DNA of 64,000 nucleotides from Phycisphaerae bacterium (GCA_028285035.1 JANQQF010000029.1:6277-70276), one strand, 5' to 3'. Counted from the stretch's first letter, positions 1-8,279 are shown. Notes: generated by a model not told the origin, from the letters alone. Translations and numbers: made by a program.

Positions 1-581
1 AACTCATCGGCAATCGTTGACTCTAAGGTTTGCCGGGATTGCGTCGGCTGTAACCCATATTGCTCCTCTAGTAATCGGTAAAGCGACTCGTTTTCTAAAT
101 TTGTGTTGACAAGATCTGGACACAACGTGGTGGGAATAAAAATTGTTTCCAGCCATAATGGAATACCACCTGCCAACCGTAAACGCAGAATTTTGGTCGT
201 TGTATCTAAAGGCTCCAGGGCGAGCGCTTTGGAAATTTGCCGAGGTGGAATGACAATTGTTTGGTCCAGGACACGAGATGCGGGCATTTCTCCTTGTCGC
301 ATCATGTTTTCTGTAAAACCGATGAGGTGCATCGCATCATAGGTTAATTTAGGCTGGGCCACAGATGTTCCTACGCCAGGCTTTACAATCAAAACCCCTT
401 CTTTGACCAAATAGCCGACAGCTTGACGCACAGTCATGCGACTTACTTGTAGTTGTTCGCTTAATTTTCGTTCAGATGGCAGCCGGGTGCCTGGCTGCCA
501 TTCACCCGTTTGGATATGCTCCTGAATCAGTTCAGCAATCTGATAATAAAGTGGATTAGAGCTAAGTTTGTTTATATTCAT
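1..581 (-). CDS. GntR/HutC-family transcriptional regulator (3'-truncated by window edge)
   Basis: Reading down from an ATG at 581 gives an open frame to the window edge (193 codons seen, no stop). It starts MNINKLSSNPLYYQIAEL and carries a winged-helix segment with PSERKLSEQLQVSRMTVRQ (about residues 35-55), the classic GntR helix-turn-helix. From about residue 85 a UTRA-like effector domain follows (THLIGFT-like start, then conserved LRLRLAGGIPLWLE). The HutC subfamily binds a small ligand, often a sugar phosphate, through UTRA and represses adjacent transport genes. It lies divergent from a CUT1 sugar transporter, and a GTCTATAC operator sits between its promoter and its start, so autoregulation and control of the transporter are likely. 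The C-terminal ~45 residues are outside the window. The ligand cannot be told from sequence. Confidence 0.93.
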   Translation of the reverse strand, partial: MNINKLSSNPLYYQIAELIQEHIQTGEWQPGTRLPSERKLSEQLQVSRMTVRQAVGYLVKEGVLIVKPGVGTSVAQPKLTYDAMHLIGFTENMMRQGEMPASRVLDQTIVIPPRQISKALALEPLDTTTKILRLRLAGGIPLWLETIFIPTTLCPDLVNTNLENESLYRLLEEQYGLQPTQSRQTLESTIADE

Positions 582-592
582 AAATTAAATTT

Positions 593-602
593 GGTCTATA
601 CC
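593..602. promoter_or_regulatory. GntR/HutC operator (regulator side)
   Basis: GGTCTATACC contains GTCTATAC, an exact fit to the HutC/GntR consensus GTMTAKAC. It lies about 7 bases downstream of the predicted start site of the regulator's own promoter (616-644), where a bound repressor would block initiation. Its inverted copy lies at 747-756. Confidence 0.7.
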
Positions 603-615
603 GCAAGATGCGCTA

Positions 616-644
616 TTTATACCCCATTGAGATATTATTGTCAA
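616..644 (-). promoter_or_regulatory. Sigma-70-type promoter of the GntR regulator
   Basis: On the minus strand TTGACA (644-639) and TATAAA (621-616) are separated by 17 bases. The predicted start is near 609, giving a leader of about 28 nt before the ATG at 581. Confidence 0.7.
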
Positions 645-708
645 AAGCACAAGCCAAGGGTGGCTGATACATGTGCCCTTACTCAGAAGACAAGATAAAA
701 AGGGTCGT

Positions 709-737
709 TTGTCAAATATAACAACTTGCTATATATT
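709..737 (+). promoter_or_regulatory. Sigma-70-type promoter of the sugar-transport operon
   Basis: TTGTCA (709-714) and TATATT (732-737) are separated by 17 bases, with a predicted start near 744. The second GntR operator (747-756) begins within a few bases of that start. The leader to the ATG at 823 is about 80 nt. Confidence 0.68.
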
Positions 738-746
738 AAGGTCTGT

Positions 747-756
747 GGTATAGACC
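747..756. promoter_or_regulatory. GntR/HutC operator (transporter side)
   Basis: GGTATAGACC is the exact reverse complement of the site at 593-602 and contains GTATAGAC, which also fits the GTMTAKAC consensus. It directly follows the predicted transcription start of the transport operon, so a bound regulator should repress it. An upstream GGTCT (740-744) forms a wider imperfect inverted repeat with it. Confidence 0.7.
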
Positions 757-822
757 GCAGCAAAGAAGTTAGGAGAACACCTGCTTCAGTTGATCATTTA
801 GTTTAAGAGAAAAGGAGATAGA

Positions 823-2202
823 ATGTCGAATAATGAATTAACCCATATAACGATTTCTCGTCGAGAGCTTCTTAAGATGATAGGTGCAACCTCGTTGCTG
901 CCTCTACTGGCAGCTTGTCAGGGTGCTATTGAGGACGACCCAGGTGCCTCTACAACGGATGAAGCAATACTCACTTGGTGGAACGAATATTCTTCTGAAA
1001 CCACACAAGAAATGGTTCCACTGATTGTTGCCGATTTTGAAGAACTATATCCCAACATCAAAGTGGAATTTGAATTAACTGGCGGCCCTCCAGGCGGTGG
1101 CGACTACACTGAAATCTTACTCTCACGTATAGCTGCTGGAAACCCACCCTCAGTAGCCACTCTATTTGCACCCCCCGTCCAATTTGCCGCAAGAGAGGCC
1201 CTCATTCCCATTGATGACATGATGCAAAACGCGCAGTGGGCCAAACCAGGCGCTTTTTTTGAAGGCGTTCTTAAATCATGTCAGTGGCAAGGTAAAACCT
1301 ATGGTTTACCCGCCTCTGCTGGTGCAACAAGCATTATCATCAACAAGGAGCTGTTTGCCGCCAAAGGAATATCGACAGCCCGGGCTGATTTTCCTACAGA
1401 CTGGCAAGGTCTAAAAGATTTAGCGGCCGAATTAACCGTATATGAAAATGGCGAACTCACCCAGGTTGGTTTTGTCCCCTGGGCAGCCACTTGGCTTGCG
1501 CCAGCCTGGATGGGGTCAAATGGTGGCTCTCTATTTGACTCTGATTCAGGTGAATACACTGTCAATAGCGACCAAAATATTGAATTACTCACCTACTGGC
1601 TTTCCTGGTTGGATGACATCTATCAAGGTGACCTAGAATCGCTCAATATATTTGGCTCTTTTGGTGATGCGTATGACCCAGGTTCCTTTGCGCTTGGTAA
1701 AGCCGCGATGGAGCAAGATGGTAGTTGGGCCATGACCGATGTGGGCATCAGCTTTGATATGGAATTACAGAAATACCCTATTGGACCGAGCGGCAGCCGC
1801 TCGCAAACCGCATATTGGCCTAACTGGTTTGTTATACCCAACGGAGCAGAAAATCCAGAAGCCTCCTTCTTGCTGGTAGAATATTTTGCAACCAAAGGGT
1901 GGGAAACATGGTACAAGTTTATTTTAGATACGCCCTCCTGGAAAGAGTTTCCTACCGACATTATTACAGAACGTCTGGTTGAGGTTCATGGGGATGAAAA
2001 GGCCCAAGATATTAATGACTTCTATGCTAATTATCTTGAAGATGCGGTAGAAATGTGGAACTCACCTGTTAATGACTTTGCCACTGATGCGTTTGCCTCT
2101 GCTGTTGATGAAACGCTCAATAAAGTCAAAACACCCAAAGAAGCTCTTGATGATGCGCAAAACAGTGTACAGGCACAATTTGAAGAGGTCATGGGCCAAT
2201 AA
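823..2202 (+). CDS. Extracellular sugar-binding lipoprotein of a CUT1 ABC transporter
   Basis: 459 residues. The N-terminus has a twin-arginine motif SRRELLKM (residues 13-20), a hydrophobic stretch and a lipobox LLAAC, so this is probably a Tat-exported lipoprotein anchored outside the membrane. The mature part has the family-1 solute-binding pattern (TWWNEY near the start, then FEELYPNIKVEFE and LLSRIAAGNPPSV), as in UgpB/MalE-like proteins that capture sugars or sugar derivatives. The length is typical. Translation starts at ATG 823 behind AAGGAG (812-817). It is the first gene of a three-gene operon with two permeases. The substrate is not predictable; a sugar is inferred from the family and the HutC regulator. 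Confidence 0.95.
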   Translation: MSNNELTHITISRRELLKMIGATSLLPLLAACQGAIEDDPGASTTDEAILTWWNEYSSETTQEMVPLIVADFEELYPNIKVEFELTGGPPGGGDYTEILLSRIAAGNPPSVATLFAPPVQFAAREALIPIDDMMQNAQWAKPGAFFEGVLKSCQWQGKTYGLPASAGATSIIINKELFAAKGISTARADFPTDWQGLKDLAAELTVYENGELTQVGFVPWAATWLAPAWMGSNGGSLFDSDSGEYTVNSDQNIELLTYWLSWLDDIYQGDLESLNIFGSFGDAYDPGSFALGKAAMEQDGSWAMTDVGISFDMELQKYPIGPSGSRSQTAYWPNWFVIPNGAENPEASFLLVEYFATKGWETWYKFILDTPSWKEFPTDIITERLVEVHGDEKAQDINDFYANYLEDAVEMWNSPVNDFATDAFASAVDETLNKVKTPKEALDDAQNSVQAQFEEVMGQ

Positions 2203-2219
2203 ATCATAATCAATAGCAA

Positions 2220-2251
2220 GCCTCTGGGAGGTTTTAACGCCTTCCAGAGGT
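2220..2251 (+). promoter_or_regulatory. Intercistronic hairpin between binding protein and permease genes
   Basis: CCTCTGG (2221-2227) pairs with CCAGAGG (2244-2250). The stem continues inward as GAGG with CCTT, for 11 pairs over an 8-nt loop. No U-run follows, so it is not a standard terminator. Hairpins here commonly stabilise the abundant binding-protein message and lower permease expression; that role is inferred. Confidence 0.55.
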
Positions 2252-2273
2252 GAGGTATAGTTAAGGATTGATT

Positions 2274-3200
2274 TTGAAACTCACACCAAAAGCTCGTCGT
2301 ACACTGACAGGTTATCTTTTTATTTCCCCTTGGCTGTTCTCACTCATTGTTTTTACAGCTTATCCGGTTTTGGCCTCCTTCTACTACTCTTTTACGGATT
2401 ACAATCTTTTATCTTCGCCAAGGTGGACTGGCTTAGATAATTACGAATCATTGTTGTATGAGGACCCCCTTTTCTGGAAGTCTGTCACCAATACGATTTT
2501 CTACGCTTTTATATCTGTACCCCTGGTTTTGCTGGTGGCATTGGGCTTGGCAATAGCATTAAATCAAAACCGGCGAGGGATTGGTATCTATCGCACCATC
2601 TACTACTTACCAGCCCTAATGCCTATTGTCGCCACAACATTGGTTTGGATTGTACTTTTTGAGCCACGTTTAGGTCTTATCAACCAATCATTAGATGTAA
2701 TTGGCCTTGAAAAGGTAGGCTGGTTTCGTAGTGCGACCTGGGCCAAACCAGCCCTCATTATTATTGCGGTTTGGAATGGAGCCGGACAGCCCATGCTTAT
2801 CCTTTTGGCCGCCCTAAAGGATGTTCCCCGCAGCTTATTGGAAGCAGCGATGCTTGACGGGGCATCCCGTTGGCAGCGGTTTCGCTATGTGGTTGTGCCA
2901 TTAATTACACCGGCCTTATTTTTCAATTTGATTATTGGGATGATTACAGCAACACAAGTTTTTGCTTCAGCTTTTGTTGCTGTTAATGTGTTAAATCCTG
3001 GTGGGCAACAGCCAGGAGGGCCGTTAAATTCAATGCTACTTTATGCCATTCATCTTTATCGAACGGCTTTTCGCTATTTCGATATGGGGCAAGCGTCGGC
3101 AATGGCAATTGTTTTATTTTTGTTTTTGCTGGTCATTACATTAATCCTAATTCGATCTTCCAGCTTATGGGTATTTTATCAGGCAGATGAGGGGCGATAG
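2274..3200 (+). CDS. CUT1 sugar ABC transporter permease (UgpA/MalF type)
   Basis: About 308 residues, mostly hydrophobic, with six predicted membrane helices. The cytoplasmic EAA loop, the ATPase docking site, reads LLEAAMLDGASRWQRFR. It is the first of the two membrane subunits of the importer. No ATG is present at the start: TTG at 2274 is preferred because AAGGA (2263-2267) lies 6 nt upstream. TTG at 2268, two codons earlier, leaves almost no spacing. It is followed after 5 nt by the second permease. As in many CUT1 systems no ATPase gene is adjacent, so a shared MsmX/UgpC-like ATPase elsewhere probably energises it. Confidence 0.93.
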   Translation: MKLTPKARRTLTGYLFISPWLFSLIVFTAYPVLASFYYSFTDYNLLSSPRWTGLDNYESLLYEDPLFWKSVTNTIFYAFISVPLVLLVALGLAIALNQNRRGIGIYRTIYYLPALMPIVATTLVWIVLFEPRLGLINQSLDVIGLEKVGWFRSATWAKPALIIIAVWNGAGQPMLILLAALKDVPRSLLEAAMLDGASRWQRFRYVVVPLITPALFFNLIIGMITATQVFASAFVAVNVLNPGGQQPGGPLNSMLLYAIHLYRTAFRYFDMGQASAMAIVLFLFLLVITLILIRSSSLWVFYQADEGR

Positions 3201-3205
3201 TCACT

Positions 3206-4042
3206 ATGATATTTCGTAAGATGGGATCATCAGTACTCAATCACAGTATGCTGCTGCTTATCTCCTTGTTATTTGTTATTCCGTTTGTATGGTTAGTATT
3301 GACTTCTCTTAAGCCGGAGGCGCAGGTATTTACGGATCCACTACAATGGATTCCACAGCCGTTTCAATGGTCGAACTATCGAGATGCCTTGACACATCCA
3401 TCCTTTCCATTTTTTCGGCTATTGAGTAACACCCTGTTTTATGCAGGAACCTCTACCATTGGCATCGTTTATTCTTCTGCTTTGGTTGCTTACGGGTTTT
3501 CTAGAATTAAATTCTGGGGCAGGGATATCCTCTTCTTAATTACAATCTCGACAATGCTTTTACCAGCAGCAGTGATGTTGATTCCTCGTTATGTGTTATT
3601 TTTTAATTTAGGCTGGGTCGGTAGTTATGCCCCTTTGATCGTACCTCACTTTTTGGGGAACGCCTTTAACATCTTTTTGCTACGCCAGTTTATGCTCAGT
3701 GTGCCCTGGGAGTTAAGTGATGCAGCACGCATTGATGGGGCCAATGAGTTTGTTATTTTTCAAAAAATTGTTTTACCATTGGTACGTCCAGCATTGATTG
3801 TAGTTGCCATTTTTCATTTTATGTTTACCTGGAATGATTTTTTTGAACCGTTGATTTATTTGAATGATCCTGAGCAATATACACTGGTGCTGGGATTGTA
3901 TGCGTTTCAGACGAATCGGGCACGCATTGTGTGGAGTTTGATGATGGCTGCAGCTGTTACAGTGACAATTCCTTTGATTGGATTATTTTTTGCAGCCCAA
4001 CGATATTTTGTGGAAGGTATTAGTTTGACTGGAAGTAAGTAA
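3206..4042 (+). CDS. CUT1 sugar ABC transporter permease (UgpE/MalG type)
   Basis: 278 residues with about six membrane helices. The EAA-type loop reads ELSDAARIDGANEFVIFQ, followed by IVLPLVRPAL, diagnostic of the second permease of carbohydrate CUT1 importers. The ATG at 3206 follows GAGGGG (3189-3194). It should pair with the 2274-3200 permease in the inner membrane and accept substrate from the 823-2202 lipoprotein. It ends convergently with the kinase gene; the 237-bp gap 4043-4279 holds only an AT-rich palindrome near 4127-4140 and no convincing terminator. Confidence 0.94.
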   Translation: MIFRKMGSSVLNHSMLLLISLLFVIPFVWLVLTSLKPEAQVFTDPLQWIPQPFQWSNYRDALTHPSFPFFRLLSNTLFYAGTSTIGIVYSSALVAYGFSRIKFWGRDILFLITISTMLLPAAVMLIPRYVLFFNLGWVGSYAPLIVPHFLGNAFNIFLLRQFMLSVPWELSDAARIDGANEFVIFQKIVLPLVRPALIVVAIFHFMFTWNDFFEPLIYLNDPEQYTLVLGLYAFQTNRARIVWSLMMAAAVTVTIPLIGLFFAAQRYFVEGISLTGSK

Positions 4043-4279
4043 CATCGACCCGTAAAGAATGACAAAACGACTATATTTTTGTGTTTACGCATTGACACCT
4101 TCAACAACAGGATTATTCGTAGCACCCTAAAATTTTTTAGATATGGCTATTTATAACAACCAAAAACTTTGTTGCGCGTTTATAAGTACCTGTCGTGTCG
4201 TGGGAGACGATTAGGGGGATATTGCTGATCTTGCGGCAATCTTAGACTTTGTAACTGAACTGGACTTGTTTTTTCCTAA

Positions 4280-6832
4280 TCACTCAATCAACTGGCGTAA
4301 GAGCCATTGACCTGAGGTCAAGGCTTTAAAATCCTCGGCCAGAGCGCCTGCTGTTTGATAACGTTCGTCGGGATTTTTGGCGAGGGCACGGGTAATGATC
4401 TGTTGGCTGGCGGTGGGGAGGTTGGCTCGGATTTGGCTGATGTCAGGGACAGGTTTGGTGAGATGGGCTAGGGCGGTGTCGCGTGGGGTGGCGGCTTGGA
4501 ACGGGGGGCGACCAGTGAGCATTTCAAATAACACCACGCCGAGGGCATAAATATCACTCCGGCCATCGAGGGCGGTTCTGTCCAGCTTTTTCATAATAAC
4601 CTGGACTTGTTCGGGACTCATATATTTTGGGGTACCGCCAATGGTGTTTTCCAGTGGCTCGTCAGTTCCACTTGTTTGTAACACGGCAATGCCAAAGTCA
4701 GCCAGGAAAGCCTCGCCTTTTGTGTTGAATAAGATGTTGCCAGGTTTGACATCGTTGTGAATGATGGAATCGGTGTGCGCCGCATCAAGCGCCTCGGCCA
4801 CCCGTTCAACAATTTTTATGATCTGACGAAGCTTCAAGGTCTGCTGTTGCAGTTTCTGGGCCAGTGTTCCCCCTGATAAATATCGCATGACAATAAAGAG
4901 CTGATTCTTGTGCTCCCCAAAATCATAAACATGGGCAATGTAATCGTGGTCAAGCCGAGCAATCAATTTGGCCTCATGCTGAAATTGTTGCTGAATATCA
5001 CCTGCTTGGGTGAGATGTCCTGATAGCACCTTGATAGCGACCTGCCGCTTTATATTTGGATCATACGCTAGGTAAACCAGACCCATCCCACCGCGCCCCA
5101 ATTCCCGCTTAAGTTGATAACGATCAAATGGTTGGTTTAATGGTGTCACTTCAGCCAATAGATCAGGCTCAAACTGATCAACCTGCCGTGCTGGTGGAGG
5201 TGGCTTGAGCGTGGAGACATCAATGATGTCGGATATACGGCTCATATGCCATCGCCCTGATTGCAACTCTTGCATCTTCACAGCTAACATTTTGGCCCAG
5301 GCATAACGCTCATCAGGATTTTTGGCCAACGCTCGGGTGATCAGACGTTGGTATTGCGATGGCAAACTTGGGTTGATTGCTTGTAGCGAGGGAACAGGCT
5401 CTTCTAAATGGGCGAGTGCCGTTTGGTAGGGGGTCTCAGCTAGAAAAGGCACTTCTCCGGTCAGGGCCTCAAAAATGATAATCCCCAAGGCATAAATATC
5501 ACTCCGAGCATTAAGCTGGGCCGATTCTCCCGCAATGAGGGCCTGCACCTGTTCGGGACTCATATATTTTGACGCACAGGCGGCATTCGTCTGATTGTCC
5601 ATGCTTGTCCAGGTTTCGGACATGCCTTCAATCGCAAAATCGGAGATGTAGGCCTGACCACGCTCATCAAATAGAATGTTGCTGGGCATAAGCTGACCGT
5701 GAACAATATCATGGCTATGGGCTTCGGACAGTGCCGCTGCAATACGCTCAATCATCGGCGTTAACTCCGATAGTGATAGCGCCCCATCTTTTTGGAGGCG
5801 GGTCTCCAGCGTTCCCCCATCCAAATAGGGCATCACCACATAGGGCCGCCCCTCATACTCGCCAAAATCATACACTTTGACGATACAGCGATGCTCTAAT
5901 GTGGCAATCAACTCAATCTCTTCCCTGAACTTATCCCGGAATGCTTGACTGATGGTTCCCTCGGTAGCCATCAGCTTGATAGCAACCGGGCGATCCAGCG
6001 TTTCATCATACGCCCGATACACAATCAAATTATCACGCCAGCCAAGTTCGGCTTCGATTTTATAACGGCCAATCGCAAAAAGGTTCGTTTGGGGGTGAGT
6101 CGTGTTGGTATCATCTGATTGACTCTCGATGGCTTGCTGAAAGGCCTCGGCCAAGGCTTGGGCTGTGGGATAACGTTGGTTTGGATTTTTGGCCAAGGCT
6201 TTGAGAATCACGGTCTGAATGGTTGGTAGGAGATGCGAGAGTGATTGTGTTATGTGGGAGGCTGCTTCATTGGGGGGGTGTCCCGTCAGCCACTCGTAGA
6301 GGATGCTGCCAAGAGCGTATAAATCGCTCATCCGGTTAGTTGAGCCATCTGCGAAAAAGCCGAAATCGGTCAAGATCGGTTCATCCACATCGGTTAACAT
6401 GATTTGGTACGGTGTGAGATGTCCGTGGACGACGCCTTGACTATGAGCATAATCTAGGGCGTCGGCGATGATCGCGAATTGGTGGGCCGTTGTGGTGAGA
6501 TCATCCGATGATGGCGAGGTATTTCGAGTGCGTCGTGGGTCGAACTCATCGGCCAACGTTCGATCATCCTCGGGTGCTTCCATAATTACAAGGGGGCGGT
6601 CATCAAGGGTATCAACATTGTAGATACGAGCGATGTAAGGATGATTCAGACTCAAGCTTTGGCGCAGTCTCGCCAAGAGTTCGCGTCCACTCGGTGAGGT
6701 GGCAGACTGTAAGAACTGTTTGATGATAACGGGTCGTTGTGCCTCTGTATCAAAGGCTTGATAGACGTTAAACTGTGGTGTGGCCTGAATTTGTTTATTA
6801 ACGACATATTTGCCAAATGAGTGTAAATCCAC
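4280..6832 (-). CDS. Ser/Thr protein kinase with three kinase domains, two degenerate
   Basis: 850 residues from GTG 6832; a frame extension to GTG 6886 (868 aa) is possible but contains the promoter. Three Hanks-type domains lie in tandem (about 5-250, 260-540, 575-850). Domain 1 has VHGHLTPYQIML where active kinases have HRDxKPxN, so the catalytic Asp is His (residue 138). Domain 2 has HGQ (Gln at 380), DFA instead of DFG, and a broken glycine loop. Domain 3 has LGRGGMG, VAIK, HNDVKPGN (Asp 694) and DFG, so it should be active. All three keep RSDIYALG-type C-lobe motifs. No transmembrane segment or PASTA domain is evident, so it is probably cytoplasmic. It is divergent from the FHA-thioesterase gene, a likely partner or substrate. 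Confidence 0.93.
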   Translation of the reverse strand: MDLHSFGKYVVNKQIQATPQFNVYQAFDTEAQRPVIIKQFLQSATSPSGRELLARLRQSLSLNHPYIARIYNVDTLDDRPLVIMEAPEDDRTLADEFDPRRTRNTSPSSDDLTTTAHQFAIIADALDYAHSQGVVHGHLTPYQIMLTDVDEPILTDFGFFADGSTNRMSDLYALGSILYEWLTGHPPNEAASHITQSLSHLLPTIQTVILKALAKNPNQRYPTAQALAEAFQQAIESQSDDTNTTHPQTNLFAIGRYKIEAELGWRDNLIVYRAYDETLDRPVAIKLMATEGTISQAFRDKFREEIELIATLEHRCIVKVYDFGEYEGRPYVVMPYLDGGTLETRLQKDGALSLSELTPMIERIAAALSEAHSHDIVHGQLMPSNILFDERGQAYISDFAIEGMSETWTSMDNQTNAACASKYMSPEQVQALIAGESAQLNARSDIYALGIIIFEALTGEVPFLAETPYQTALAHLEEPVPSLQAINPSLPSQYQRLITRALAKNPDERYAWAKMLAVKMQELQSGRWHMSRISDIIDVSTLKPPPPARQVDQFEPDLLAEVTPLNQPFDRYQLKRELGRGGMGLVYLAYDPNIKRQVAIKVLSGHLTQAGDIQQQFQHEAKLIARLDHDYIAHVYDFGEHKNQLFIVMRYLSGGTLAQKLQQQTLKLRQIIKIVERVAEALDAAHTDSIIHNDVKPGNILFNTKGEAFLADFGIAVLQTSGTDEPLENTIGGTPKYMSPEQVQVIMKKLDRTALDGRSDIYALGVVLFEMLTGRPPFQAATPRDTALAHLTKPVPDISQIRANLPTASQQIITRALAKNPDERYQTAGALAEDFKALTSGQWLLRQLIE

Positions 6833-6838
6833 GCCGTG

Positions 6839-6866
6839 ATTATACCCCAATTTAAAGGTGAGACAA
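6839..6866 (-). promoter_or_regulatory. Promoter of the kinase gene, implying a leaderless GTG start
   Basis: On the minus strand TTGTCT (6866-6861) and TATAAT (6844-6839) are 16 bases apart. The expected +1 is at 6832, the first base of an in-frame GTG, so the mRNA may lack a leader. There is no Shine-Dalgarno sequence before either possible start. Confidence 0.55.
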
Positions 6867-6892
6867 TCCCCACCCCTCCAATACACAATTGC

Positions 6893-6921
6893 TTGGCATC
6901 CCTATACGCCTGAAGTATAAT
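6893..6921 (+). promoter_or_regulatory. Promoter of the FHA/thioesterase gene
   Basis: TTGGCA (6893-6898) and TATAAT (6916-6921) are separated by exactly 17 bases, a near-consensus sigma-70 promoter with start near 6928. Its -35 lies only about 27 bp from the -35 of the divergent kinase promoter. The leader to ATG 7057 is about 129 nt and is highly structured. Confidence 0.7.
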
Positions 6922-6933
6922 ATCTGCCGCAAC

Positions 6934-7014
6934 ACTAAGGAGTGGAAAAGAAATAACTTAGCATTGAGAACCTACATATAGCCTTAGAAATGCGGAAGTT
7001 ATTTAATCCTTAGT
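6934..7014 (+). promoter_or_regulatory. Long hairpin in the 5' leader of the FHA/thioesterase gene
   Basis: Three nested inverted repeats: ACTAAGGA (6934-6941) with TCCTTAGT (7007-7014), AAATAACTT (6951-6959) with AAGTTATTT (6996-7004), and GCATT (6961-6965) with AATGC (6989-6993). All are perfect matches. It may be an RNA regulatory leader or a small inserted palindromic element. I do not recognise a known riboswitch. Confidence 0.5.
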
Positions 7015-7056
7015 CCTAAACTCATCTTAGCCGTTCAATATTCGGAGCAATCAGTT

Positions 7057-8262
7057 ATGACAGAAGAATTTGGTAAATTGACGATTAATATTTCGGGCCA
7101 GCTAGGGCGCGAATTCGTTTTGTCTCAGCCCACGACCACGGTAGGTAGTGCTGAGACAAATGATGTGGTCCTGAAGCAAGCCAAAGTATCTCGGGCTCAC
7201 GCACGTATTGAGTGTTCAGAGACAGGCTGCACAGTTTTTGATCTCGACTCAGCGAAGGGAACGTACGTCAACAACCAACGGGTCCAGCAGGCCAATCTGG
7301 CCTCGGCCGACATCATTAAAATGGGCGAAGCCGAAGTTCGTTTTGATTCATTACTGGCCGACACCTCGTCAGATGCGACGCTTGTGGATGAGGCGATTTT
7401 TGTAGAAGAGACCCCCGCTTCGAATGGCAATGGGGCTTCAGGTCAAGCCGATGCAACGGATGCGCTGGTTGCCATTCAGGCTGATGGCGATCAGTTACCC
7501 TTTTTCTGCATTGTCGCTCGTCATAGCGACATCGCCCTGTTTGGTAATTTGGCTCAGGCATTGGGCGATGATCAACCCTTTTACGCCCTCCAGCCCCCCA
7601 AGTCGGCCGAGGCGGAGGCAGCTCGGACCAATCTGACTGCATTGGTCGATCATTACTTGGAGCAGGTGACCCAAGTGCAGAAGAATGGGCCGTATCGCCT
7701 TGGCGGCTTCAACATCGGTGGTTTGGTGGCTTTGGCAATGGCCCATCGTTTACAGGAACTGGGTCACGAGGTCGCTCTGCTGGCGTTGATTGACACGCCC
7801 TATCTGGCAAAAAATCCTTTGCCCTATTTGAGCTTTCGCTCGGTCAAAGCGGTCGACACCTTGTTCCAACCGCTGCAAAGTTTTATGCAATCGACCTTTG
7901 GCGAACAGATTGAGAAATCTGGGCAAGCTATTCGCGATGCTGTGTACAATCAATTTCCGCAGGTTGTTGATCGGGTTGAGGAGGATATCGAAACGTTCCA
8001 GGAGTCGATCATCGATGATGGTTACGAAGTCACCTTGCACGTGCTCAAAACCTATCAACCCCAACCCTTTTTGGGCAAGGCCAGCCTGTTTTTGGCCGAT
8101 GAGTCGCTGGTGAAATATTCTGGGGCCTTGTGGCACTGGCATCGTCTCATTCCCGATGGCTTGAGCGTTCACACCATCTCTGGTAGCTACATCGGCATCC
8201 TCAAAGAACCCGCCATCCATAAGTTAGCCAGTCAGTTGCAAAGTAGTTTAGCAGAGGCGTGA
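7057..8262 (+). CDS. FHA domain fused to a catalytically degenerate thioesterase
   Basis: 401 residues. Residues ~5-98 are an FHA phosphothreonine-reading fold (TTVGSAETNDVVL, VSRAHARIE, SAKGTYVNN). The usual GR is GS and the usual NGT is KGT, so ligand binding may be altered, although SRxH is kept. Residues ~145-400 align with the PKS/NRPS thioesterase family, most visibly with the TE ending the 16088-23674 synthase. Where that TE has GGWSLGG this protein has GGFNIGG (Ser to Asn219), and the catalytic-His motif PGEHMTLL is SGSYIGIL (His to Tyr378). It should therefore be non-hydrolytic: an acyl-chain binder, scaffold or regulator is inferred. ATG 7057 follows GGAG (7044-7047). It has its own strong promoter, divergent from the kinase. 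Confidence 0.88.
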   Translation: MTEEFGKLTINISGQLGREFVLSQPTTTVGSAETNDVVLKQAKVSRAHARIECSETGCTVFDLDSAKGTYVNNQRVQQANLASADIIKMGEAEVRFDSLLADTSSDATLVDEAIFVEETPASNGNGASGQADATDALVAIQADGDQLPFFCIVARHSDIALFGNLAQALGDDQPFYALQPPKSAEAEAARTNLTALVDHYLEQVTQVQKNGPYRLGGFNIGGLVALAMAHRLQELGHEVALLALIDTPYLAKNPLPYLSFRSVKAVDTLFQPLQSFMQSTFGEQIEKSGQAIRDAVYNQFPQVVDRVEEDIETFQESIIDDGYEVTLHVLKTYQPQPFLGKASLFLADESLVKYSGALWHWHRLIPDGLSVHTISGSYIGILKEPAIHKLASQLQSSLAEA

Positions 8263-8279
8263 GAATTTTATGGAAGGCC

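Noticed and set aside
4120..4145. Terminator between the convergent permease and kinase genes
   Set aside because: CTAAAATTTTTTAG is a weak AT-only palindrome; stem stability is too low to call.
6833..6886. Upstream GTG at 6886 as the kinase start
   Set aside because: It would place a good -35/-10 pair inside the coding region and has no ribosome-binding site; kept only as an alternative.
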